A stretch of DNA of 7,422 nt from contig JAOUPJ010000182.1 in the NCBI GenBank assembly GCA_029879945.1, forward strand, positions 1 to 7,422. The letters are read 5' to 3'. This DNA is from Gammaproteobacteria bacterium (GTDB taxonomy: Bacteria > Pseudomonadota > Gammaproteobacteria > S012-40). Of the stretch, positions 1 to 5,863 are shown piece by piece. Numbering within the stretch: the stretch's first letter is position 1; every line of letters starts with the position of its first letter. Under the pieces are notes generated by a model. That model was not told the DNA's origin, made no database searches, and was given only the letters and a program-made list of their open reading frames with translations. The position numbers and the translations under genes are program-made.

Positions 1-428
1 GATTTGTGACCGTCGTTGAGAGCGTAGAAAACCGAGTCTTCTTCAACCAAGCCATAGACCTTGATGGAGTAGTTAACGCTCGTACCATTTTTCACAGGAC
101 GTTTCCATTTGATACCATATAAATCGCTGGCCTTGTCTACGCCCTTGATTACTGGAATGCCGGGATGGCTGCTAAGCAGATGATGTTGACTGGGATCGAA
201 TTCTAAAAACCAGTGATGGAGTGTTTGCCCGCCTTTTTTAACTTCGATTCGATAATCAAAACGTGTGGAGTGTGATTTGCTGTCATAACTACTGCCTAGA
301 TATTCCAACTCCCACCCGCGATCTGAAATTTCTGCATATTCATCAGTTTGATTTGCGTAATTACTTCCAGCAAACAGGGTGATGACTAAAAGGACGATGA
401 AAGAATATAAAGGCGTGTTATTTGACAT
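1..428 (-). CDS. Secreted protein of unknown function, partial (C-terminus beyond left edge)
   Basis: An ATG at 428-426 opens a frame that stays open for 142 codons to the window edge. A GGAG ribosome site (439-436) lies 7 bases upstream. Residues 1-25 form a signal peptide: a short polar start, a hydrophobic core (YSFIVLLVITLFAG) and a likely cleavage after SNYA, so the mature protein is exported. The mature part is polar, with no cysteine and no further membrane segment. It has a pattern I associate with some bacterial surface or secreted beta-sandwich domains: an LHHWFLEFD segment near residue 71, then IPVIKG, then GIKWKRPVKNG and a final beta-rich stretch. In those proteins the pattern reads roughly LSHWVLGL followed by GIKF. 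I do not know a function, and the resemblance is from memory. Export to periplasm or surface is well supported; the family link is tentative. No partner gene adjoins it; purT ends 222 bases upstream. Confidence 0.8.
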   Translation of the reverse strand, partial: MSNNTPLYSFIVLLVITLFAGSNYANQTDEYAEISDRGWELEYLGSSYDSKSHSTRFDYRIEVKKGGQTLHHWFLEFDPSQHHLLSSHPGIPVIKGVDKASDLYGIKWKRPVKNGTSVNYSIKVYGLVEEDSVFYALNDGHK

Positions 429-504
429 ATAGGGACTCCACTATAATCTTCTTTATCTTTCCACAATAGGCTTGTGAGAAAGTGAGACATAGTCCCTTAT
501 GTCT
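425..504 (-). promoter_or_regulatory. Leader RNA with two competing stems over the start codon
   Basis: In the minus-strand transcript, AGACATA (504-498) and TATGTCT (491-485) form a 7-bp hairpin with loop AGGGAC. Alternatively, ACATAAGGGACT (502-491) can pair with AGTCCCTATATGT (437-425) over 12 bp with one bulged A. That second helix contains the ATG (428-426) and half of the GGAG ribosome site. The two folds share bases and exclude each other. The sequence match is direct; the regulatory role (translation control by an open and a closed form) is inference. Confidence 0.4.
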
Positions 505-534
505 GAATGCAATGACATCCGAGCGTATTGCTGT

Positions 535-562
535 AGTATTTCACATTTTGAAAAAATGACAA
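535..562 (-). promoter_or_regulatory. Possible sigma70 promoter of the partial secreted-protein gene
   Basis: On the minus strand, TTGTCA (562-557, 5 of 6 to the -35 consensus) is followed after 16 bases by AATACT (540-535, 4 of 6 to the -10 consensus). Transcription would start near 528, leaving a leader of about 100 bases that includes both stems described at 425-504. The spacing is slightly short and the -10 is imperfect. Confidence 0.35.
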
Positions 563-650
563 GGGTTTATCTGAAAACGAATGTAACAAACAGGCCTAGT
601 TTATTTGTGTAAATTGGTGGTCATTTTTCGCGGAAAAACAGGGGAAAAGT

Positions 651-1856
651 CTAGCTATTGACTGGTTTGGTGATAACAAGCGAGGCCGCTTTCGCAGCTC
701 TATCTCGGCACTCTTTTATCTCTTCACCATGGGCAAGTGCCACTCCCATACGGCGTTTTTTAAAGGACTCGGGTTTACCAAACAGGCGTATATCGACATC
801 AGGAATAGACAAGGCCTTTTCGATGTCATGAAATTCTAATTGCTTGGTCTCGAAGCCTCCATAAATCACAGCACTGGCACCTGAGTTAATGAGTTTTGTA
901 TTCACTGGCAGACCTAGAATGGCGCGTGCGTGCAGTTCAAACTCATTAAGAAATTGAGTCGCCATGGTGACCATCCCTGTATCATGGGGTCTAGGACTGA
1001 CTTCACTAAACCAGACCTGGTCACCCTTGACAAATAGCTCAACACCAAAGATTCCCAAACCTCCCAGATTATCGGTAATCTGTTTCGCAATATTGTGTGC
1101 TTTTCTCAATGCTGTACTCGACATGGGATGGGGTTGCCAACTCTCCACATAATCACCATCCACTTGACGATGCCCGATAGGCTCACAAAACTGTGTTTCG
1201 ATTTCCCCGTCGCTGTTTTTGGCGCGTACGGTCAATAGCGTGATCTCGTAATCAAAATCGATAAATGCTTCGATAATGACTTTGCCTTTGTTGACTCGTC
1301 CCCCTTGGTAGGCATAGTTCCAGGCCTGCTCGATCTCGTCTGCTGAACGTATCATAGACTGGCCTTTGCCAGATGATGACATGGTGGGTTTAACAATACA
1401 GGGTAGTCCTATCTCATTCATCACAGCCTGTCGCATTTCATCCAGCGATTCGGCAAAACGATAAGAGGACGTGGCCAGTTTCAATTCTTCGGCGGCCAGG
1501 CGACGGATACCTTCCCGATTCATGGTGAGCTGTGTGGCTCTGGCAGTCGGAATCACGGTGATGGTGCTTTCACGTTCTATCTCGGCCAGTGTGTCGGTAC
1601 TGATGGCCTCGATTTCGGGAACAACGAGATGCGGCTTTTCCTTGTTAATAATGTCTTTCAGAGCTTGGGGGTCGGCCATATCGATGACATGGGCGCGATG
1701 CGCGACTTGCTGGCCGGGGGCATTGGCGTAGCGGTCTATCGCAATGACTTCCACTCCCAGGCGTTGTAGCGCGATGATGACCTCTTTTCCCAGTTCACCG
1801 GCACCGAGGAGCATGACACGCGTGGCAGTGGGGGACAAAGGGGTTCCAATCTTCAT
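651..1856 (-). CDS. purT: Formate-dependent GAR transformylase PurT
   Basis: Cytoplasmic ATP-grasp enzyme that joins formate to glycinamide ribonucleotide using ATP, giving formyl-GAR for purine synthesis without folate. The 401 residues run colinear with E. coli PurT (392). Visible motifs: GAGELGKEV at 18-26 and VPEIEAI at 79-85 (GAR site; E81 matches E. coli E82), TMNREGIRRLAAEEL at 111-125, the ATP loop MSSSGKGQ at 159-166, GHRQVDGDYVESWQP at 228-242, and the metal-ligand glutamates E273 (GVELF) and E285 (EVSPRPHDTG). A short insertion near 211-222 explains the extra length. The frame also extends upstream to a TTG at 1931, but homology begins at MKIGTPLSP, and a strong promoter (1888-1916) would start transcription near 1881, downstream of that TTG. 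The ATG at 1856 is therefore preferred; AGGAG lies about 11 bases before it and GAG 5 bases before it. It is a single-gene unit, divergent from the protease at 2034. No PurR-like box was seen. Confidence 0.97.
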   Translation of the reverse strand: MKIGTPLSPTATRVMLLGAGELGKEVIIALQRLGVEVIAIDRYANAPGQQVAHRAHVIDMADPQALKDIINKEKPHLVVPEIEAISTDTLAEIERESTITVIPTARATQLTMNREGIRRLAAEELKLATSSYRFAESLDEMRQAVMNEIGLPCIVKPTMSSSGKGQSMIRSADEIEQAWNYAYQGGRVNKGKVIIEAFIDFDYEITLLTVRAKNSDGEIETQFCEPIGHRQVDGDYVESWQPHPMSSTALRKAHNIAKQITDNLGGLGIFGVELFVKGDQVWFSEVSPRPHDTGMVTMATQFLNEFELHARAILGLPVNTKLINSGASAVIYGGFETKQLEFHDIEKALSIPDVDIRLFGKPESFKKRRMGVALAHGEEIKECRDRAAKAASLVITKPVNS

Positions 1857-1887
1857 AGTATCTCGTGCTCCTGCAAAACGATGCCTA

Positions 1888-1916
1888 ATTCTAAGCACAT
1901 CGGCGTGCCTATTCAA
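1888..1916 (-). promoter_or_regulatory. purT promoter (sigma70 type)
   Basis: On the minus strand, TTGAAT (1916-1911, 4 of 6) is separated by exactly 17 bases from TAGAAT (1893-1888, 5 of 6). The predicted start near 1881 gives a 5' leader of about 25 bases before the ATG at 1856. This is the best promoter match in the window, and it helps settle the purT start codon. Confidence 0.6.
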
Positions 1917-1946
1917 TTCGTGCACGACCAATGCATAGTGAAAAAG

Positions 1947-1964
1947 TGGAAATAGTGATTTCCA
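1947..1964. promoter_or_regulatory. 18-bp dyad, candidate operator
   Basis: TGGAAAT (1947-1953) and ATTTCCA (1958-1964) are perfect inverted arms around AGTG. The dyad covers the -35 box and part of the spacer of the probable protease promoter, and lies about 30 bases upstream of the purT -35. This is where a repressor of the protease gene or an activator of purT would bind. TAGTGA recurs nearby at 1936, 1953 and 2003. The regulator is unknown and the site is not near a regulator gene. Confidence 0.35.
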
Positions 1965-1975
1965 TGAACCATAAT
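1947..1975 (+). promoter_or_regulatory. Probable promoter of the archaemetzincin gene
   Basis: TGGAAA (1947-1952, 4 of 6) and CATAAT (1970-1975, 5 of 6) are 17 bases apart. Transcription would begin near 1982, about 52 bases before the ATG. The -35 box coincides with the left arm of the dyad at 1947-1964, so the promoter and operator calls support each other only weakly and share the same bases. Confidence 0.35.
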
Positions 1976-2033
1976 GACCATATAGAAAGCGTGGTTAAAG
2001 TTTAGTGAAATAGTCAAATAATGAGGGGTCAAG

Positions 2034-2561
2034 ATGCCTCTGTCTGTACCCACAACATTGGTACCGTTTAACGGCGTTTCGCCCCGTTTGGTGGATCAGA
2101 TTGCCTGTGACCTGGAGGGCATGGGCTACGATATTCGAATAGAGCAAACTCAAATTCCGCTCACCAAGGCCTTCAACAGCCGCCGCAAGCAGTACTCGGC
2201 CGATCCTATTCTCAATTTTGTACGACGCTTTAGTGGCCAGCGTGTGCTGGGCATCATGTTTGATGATATCTATCGATATGTACTGGACTATGTCAATGGT
2301 ATGGCCGATCTCCCCGGTCGCGCTGCCCTGGTTTCGACCTGCCGTTTGGGTGAGGAACAGGGGGACAATCCTCTGGTGAGAAAAAGACTGCTGGAGTTAT
2401 CATTGCACGAATTGGGTCACACCTTCGGACTGGAACATTGTCCAACTCCTCGGTGCGCCATGTATGGGGGTGCGGCCACTAACGGATGGCTAGAGCCTGT
2501 GGTGTGTTATTGCGAGTCTTGTCGAAAAGCGCTAACGCAAAAGCGGAACGCGTCTTATTGA
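2034..2561 (+). CDS. amzA: Archaemetzincin family zinc metalloprotease
   Basis: A 175-residue cytoplasmic-type protein with no signal peptide or membrane segment. The catalytic zinc motif HELGHTFGLEH is complete at residues 125-135, with zinc ligands H125, H129 and H135 and general base E126. It runs into the family-specific C136-PTPR-C141-A-M143, where M143 is the Met-turn methionine, and into CYCESC at 158-163, a CxxC pair expected to help bind a second, structural zinc. Upstream, GIMFDDIYRYVLDYVNGMAD (73-92) and ALVSTCRL (98-105) match the usual archaemetzincin core, and the length is typical. GAGGGG (2022-2027) sits 6 bases before the ATG, a strong ribosome site. The family occurs in archaea, animals and a scattering of bacteria; its bacterial substrates are not known to me. 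It is alone on the plus strand, divergent from purT, and its stop overlaps the convergent GlgC-like gene by 7 bases, so context gives no role. Acquisition by transfer is possible, but base use here is not obviously foreign. Confidence 0.93.
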   Translation: MPLSVPTTLVPFNGVSPRLVDQIACDLEGMGYDIRIEQTQIPLTKAFNSRRKQYSADPILNFVRRFSGQRVLGIMFDDIYRYVLDYVNGMADLPGRAALVSTCRLGEEQGDNPLVRKRLLELSLHELGHTFGLEHCPTPRCAMYGGAATNGWLEPVVCYCESCRKALTQKRNASY

Positions 2562-3790
2562 AATTTTTCCATTGCTGAACGCGATATCACCACGATGCCT
2601 GCGGGTGTAACATGGAAGTGTTTGATATCTTCGTCGTAGTCAAAACCGATGTTCATATTGTTAGGTATGACGACTCGTTTTTCGATAATGCAGTTCTGCA
2701 CCGACGCTCCCGCCTTGATGACGACATCGTCGAAGAGAATGGAGCGTTGCACCTGGGCTTCGTCTTCCACCACAACATTGTGAAACAGGATGGACTCCTG
2801 TACGGATCCACCGCTGATCACTGAGCCACTATTGATAATGGAGTTAATGGAAATGCCTTCATTTCCCAGCAATCCGGGGACTGTGCGGGCAGGGGGATAT
2901 TGTCCGGAGTAGGTACGGATAGGCCAGTCGGGTTGATAAAGATTGATAGGGGGCTCGGCATTGAGCAAGTCCATATTGGCATCAAAAAACGCATCCAGGT
3001 TTGTGATATTTCTCCAATAGCGGTCTTGTGAGACGCGTCCCTTGTCGCCGCCAAACTGATAACCAAACACGCGATGACTGCGTATTATGCGTGGAATAAT
3101 ATCCTCACCCATGTGGTGGGTGGAGGCCTTGGTCTCCTGATCTTTTTTGACTAAATCAAACAAGACATCACGCGATACCACATACACGCCCGTGGAGATG
3201 AGTGTTTTGTCGGGTTCGCCAGGCAGGTGCCAGGGCTTTTCGGGTTTTTCGTGAAAACGTGATACCTGTTGGTTTTCATCCAGACCCACCACGCCATATT
3301 CAGAGGCGGTGTCGATGTCGTGGGACATGACCGTTAGTGTGAGGTCTGCGTTGTTTGCGATGTGAAATTCGATCAGGGGTTCATAGTCCATACGATAGAT
3401 GTGATCCCCATAGCCGATGATAAAGTAATCTGCCTTGCTGCGTTCCAATATATAGAGGTTTTGGTAGATCGCGTCTGCGTCACCTTTATACCAGTCTTGC
3501 CCTGTACGCATTTGTGGAGGGAGCAAGGTGATGTATTCACCCAATTCGGGATTAAATATAGACCAGCCATCGCGAATATGTTTGTGCAGCGAATGGGACT
3601 TGAACTGTGTCAGAACCAGAATTTGTCGGATGTTTGAATGCAGGCAATTGGTGAGCGAAAAATCGATCAAGCGATACTTGCCGCCAAAAGGAATTGCTGC
3701 TTTTGCTCTATGTTTGTTTAACGGATGGAGTGTTTCTCCACCGCTGGTATCGGCGAGTAATATCGCCATGGCCTTGTATGGGCTAGACAT
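2555..3790 (-). CDS. glgC: ADP-glucose pyrophosphorylase homologue with altered active site
   Basis: GlgC makes ADP-glucose from ATP and glucose-1-phosphate, the committed step of bacterial glycogen synthesis. These 411 residues (E. coli 431) keep the two-domain plan: a nucleotidyltransferase domain (about 8-275) and a C-terminal left-handed beta-helix (about 313-385). Preserved are IPFGGKYRLIDFSLTNC (33-49), HKHIRDGWSIFN (69-80), GDHIY with D129 (E. coli D142), FHEKP with K182 (the glucose-1-phosphate lysine, K195 in E. coli), and PDWPIRTY (287-294). Key positions differ: LAGGxGxRL is LADTSGGETL (12-21), RAKPAV is RAKAAI (28-33), GTADA is GDADA (103-107), LAGDH is GYGDH (126-130), and the metal-site WRDVGT is WRNITN with N261. 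It could be a non-catalytic regulatory subunit or paralogue, or an enzyme of changed specificity. No glgA, glgB or glgP lies nearby. AAGG is 9 bases before the ATG, and recJ ends 172 bases upstream. Family membership is certain; activity is doubtful. Confidence 0.92.
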   Translation of the reverse strand: MSSPYKAMAILLADTSGGETLHPLNKHRAKAAIPFGGKYRLIDFSLTNCLHSNIRQILVLTQFKSHSLHKHIRDGWSIFNPELGEYITLLPPQMRTGQDWYKGDADAIYQNLYILERSKADYFIIGYGDHIYRMDYEPLIEFHIANNADLTLTVMSHDIDTASEYGVVGLDENQQVSRFHEKPEKPWHLPGEPDKTLISTGVYVVSRDVLFDLVKKDQETKASTHHMGEDIIPRIIRSHRVFGYQFGGDKGRVSQDRYWRNITNLDAFFDANMDLLNAEPPINLYQPDWPIRTYSGQYPPARTVPGLLGNEGISINSIINSGSVISGGSVQESILFHNVVVEDEAQVQRSILFDDVVIKAGASVQNCIIEKRVVIPNNMNIGFDYDEDIKHFHVTPAGIVVISRSAMEKFQ

Positions 3791-3842
3791 GTTCCAATAC
3801 CTTCGTCATTATTGTTATAGTCGCTGATCAGGCGAAGGCGCT

Positions 3843-3871
3843 ATATTACCTATCTGTCAGGCATGACGCAA
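3843..3871 (-). promoter_or_regulatory. Possible promoter of the GlgC-like gene
   Basis: On the minus strand, TTGCGT (3871-3866, 3 of 6) and TAATAT (3848-3843, 4 of 6) are 17 bases apart, giving a start near 3836 and a leader of about 46 bases. It lies in the 172-base gap after recJ (3791-3962). That gap is AT-rich and shows no convincing terminator, so read-through from recJ is also possible. Confidence 0.3.
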
Positions 3872-3962
3872 TTGAATTTACTTATATGCAGCGTATAACT
3901 ATCTTTTATTGCCGTGTATGGATTGAATCTTAGAGTAAATTTATTTTGGTGAATAATTCCGT

Positions 3963-5711
3963 TCACGAGTCCAATTCGCAAATCGCTTCTACCTGCAGCT
4001 GAAGGCTTTTTCGTCCGCGAAATTCGTTAATGTCTAGTTTATAGGCAAATTGCGCCTCGTTTTTCTTTTCTAACAGAGCGACTACGTCTTCATCTTCCAT
4101 GACATTAAAGGCGATTGCATCATACGAGCGAGCAGTTTGAGGGTGTTTGAGTTTTAACTTCAGATGTTTTTCACCGATGATGCGCTGCTCTTCAATTGCG
4201 AAGCGACCATCAAAAATCGGTTGCGGAAAACCTTGCCCCCAGGGCCCTGCCTCTCGGAGTAGGGCGGCGACTGTCATGTTCATTTCGTTTGCCAGAAGTT
4301 CGCCGTCGGATTCGATAATACCTTCAAATTCCCGATGCGCCATTTCGGCAGACACCGTTTGAGCAAACAGTTCACTAAAGCGAGCGTAGTGTGTCTTCTT
4401 GAGACTCAACCCTGCTGCCATGGCGTGCCCTCCAAACTTGTTCAAGATGTCTGGGTGCCGGGTTGCGATCTTGTCTAACAGATCACGTATATGCAATCCC
4501 TCAATACTACGGGCTGAACCTTTGATCTCGTCATTGTCTGTGGGCGCAAAGGCGATGGTTGGTCGATGGTATTTTTCTTTGACGCGTGAAGCCAGTATCC
4601 CTACCACACCTTGATGCCAGGACTCGTCAAAAAGGCATATCCCCGCTGGAATCTCGCCGTTTTCGCGCAAATGGATGGCCGATAAATCTTGCATCGCCTC
4701 ATCGCGCATTTGTTGCTCTATTTCTCGGCGCTCTTGATTGAGCTGCTGCAACTGTGCGGCGTGATGACGAGCGGTTACCAGGTCATCCGTTAGCAGGCAT
4801 TCGATGCCGATCGACATGTCCTCCAAACGTCCTGCTGCGTTGAGACGAGGCCCGACGTAAAAGGCCAGATCATCTGCAACAGCCTTTGATTCATTGCGTT
4901 GTGCCACATCCAGTAACGCTCGAATACCGGGACAGGATTTACCGGCGCGTATACGCCTCAGACCCTGGTCCACCAGGATACGGTTATTTCCATCGAGAGG
5001 GACCACGTCTGCTACCGTTCCCAGGGCGACGATATCCAGCCATTGGGCGAGATTGGGCAGCTCGATTCGATTTTTTTCAAACCAGCCCCGTTCCCGTAGT
5101 GTCGCGCGTAGCGCTAACATCACATAAAAGATCACACCCACGCCGGCCAAGGCCTTGCTGGGAAAGGGGTCACTTCGCTTATTGGGATTTACGATGGCGT
5201 TGGCGTCGGGCAGCGTCTCACCCTGCAAGTGATGGTCGGTCACGAGTACCATCATTCCCAGTTCTCTCGCGGTGCGCACACCCTCCAGGCTGGATATGCC
5301 ATTGTCTACGGTGACAATGAGTTCTGCCCCCCGTTCATGAGCGATTCGAGAGATCTCGGGGGTTAATCCATAGCCGTAGCGAAAGCGGTCTGGAACCAGA
5401 TAGCCGAGCTGAACCGCACCCATAGCGCGTAGTGCCCGCACGGCAATGGCGGTACTGGTGGCCCCGTCAGCATCGAAGTCTCCCACCACGAAAATCGATT
5501 TTTGCTGTGAAATGGCGTCTGTAAGTAATTCGACAGCAATCTGTATATCGGTGAGGCTGTGGTAGGGGATGAGGCGATCCAGGCGATAATCCAGCTCTTC
5601 CGGGGTATGGAGGCTGCGTTGAGAATAGATCCGTTTGAGAACCGGATGAATAGAAGTATCTAACTGATTTATATCGGAAATAACCGATCTTCGCACAATC
5701 CGTCGCGCCAT
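3963..5711 (-). CDS. recJ: Single-stranded-DNA-specific 5'-3' exonuclease RecJ
   Basis: Cytoplasmic DHH-family nuclease that degrades single-stranded DNA 5' to 3', acting with RecQ in RecF-pathway recombination and in mismatch and base-excision repair. The 582 residues match the E. coli length (577) and motif order: VVGDFDADGATS (75-86), DNGIS (136-140), the name-giving DHH (159-161), NPN (175-177), GTVADVVPLD (231-240), RLNAAGRLEDMS (289-300), then GSARSIEGLHIRD (398-410) and GGHAMAAG (427-434) of the DHHA1 domain, and a C-terminal OB-type domain ending in YKLDINEFRGRKSLQLQVE (557-575). All metal-ligand aspartates and histidines expected in these motifs are present. Residues about 316-342 form the charged helical linker between the lobes. 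AGGGA lies 6 bases before the ATG, and an extended -10 promoter is just upstream, so recJ is probably transcribed on its own. In many gammaproteobacteria recJ follows dsbC; here it does not. I see no damage to the gene. Confidence 0.98.
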   Translation of the reverse strand: MARRIVRRSVISDINQLDTSIHPVLKRIYSQRSLHTPEELDYRLDRLIPYHSLTDIQIAVELLTDAISQQKSIFVVGDFDADGATSTAIAVRALRAMGAVQLGYLVPDRFRYGYGLTPEISRIAHERGAELIVTVDNGISSLEGVRTARELGMMVLVTDHHLQGETLPDANAIVNPNKRSDPFPSKALAGVGVIFYVMLALRATLRERGWFEKNRIELPNLAQWLDIVALGTVADVVPLDGNNRILVDQGLRRIRAGKSCPGIRALLDVAQRNESKAVADDLAFYVGPRLNAAGRLEDMSIGIECLLTDDLVTARHHAAQLQQLNQERREIEQQMRDEAMQDLSAIHLRENGEIPAGICLFDESWHQGVVGILASRVKEKYHRPTIAFAPTDNDEIKGSARSIEGLHIRDLLDKIATRHPDILNKFGGHAMAAGLSLKKTHYARFSELFAQTVSAEMAHREFEGIIESDGELLANEMNMTVAALLREAGPWGQGFPQPIFDGRFAIEEQRIIGEKHLKLKLKHPQTARSYDAIAFNVMEDEDVVALLEKKNEAQFAYKLDINEFRGRKSLQLQVEAICELDS

Positions 5712-5734
5712 GTTGATCCCTGGAAAAAAGGGGG

Positions 5735-5743
5735 AGTATAGCA
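5735..5743 (-). promoter_or_regulatory. recJ extended -10 promoter
   Basis: TGCTATACT on the minus strand is a TGn extended -10 with a 5-of-6 hexamer (TATACT, 5740-5735). No good -35 lies 17 bases upstream, as is common for extended -10 promoters. Transcription would begin near 5728, only about 17 bases before the ATG at 5711, so the leader holds little beyond the AGGGA ribosome site. Confidence 0.45.
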
Positions 5744-5863
5744 GTTTTGGCGGGAGTAGGTGCAGTTAACCAATGATAAGTGAGTGGGCTGGTCTTTTTT
5801 AATAGGTTTATAGTATTTACCATTGTAGGGGGTTTTTACTTTGCCAATTCAGACATTAAACTT

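Noticed and set aside
624..638. TTTTTC-GCG-GAAAAA inverted repeat just downstream of purT, possible terminator
   Set aside because: The stem is almost all A-T with a 3-base loop and no T-run follows on the minus strand, so it does not resemble an intrinsic terminator.
964..1938. Several short plus-strand frames opposite purT
   Set aside because: They are antisense shadows of a well-conserved gene, with no ribosome sites or motifs.
1857..2033. PurR-type operator for purT
   Set aside because: I looked for an ACGCAAACG-like palindrome around the purT promoter and found none.
2612..3827. Short frames on both strands within the GlgC-like gene
   Set aside because: All are out-of-frame shadows; the in-frame protein is continuous with family motifs from end to end, so there is also no sign of a frameshift behind the altered active site.
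3822..3834. CGC-TGATCAG-GCG near-palindrome in the GlgC-like leader, possible operator
   Set aside because: Only 3-bp outer arms pair once the centre is treated as a loop; the CTGATCAG core is a common 8-base palindrome and not enough for a site call.
3871..3941. AATTTACT (3875-3882) and AGTAAATT (3934-3941) inverted pair after recJ
   Set aside because: Eight AT-rich bases 51 bases apart, with no GC stem or T-tract, are expected by chance in this AT-rich gap.
4886..5314. Open frame of 142 codons on the plus strand
   Set aside because: It lies wholly inside recJ in antisense, is rich in Pro, Arg and His, as read-through of a coding strand often is, and has no recognisable domain.
5467..5823. 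Minus-strand frame of 118 codons overlapping the recJ 5' end
   Set aside because: Most of it is recJ sequence in another frame; it has no homology pattern and crosses the recJ promoter and start.
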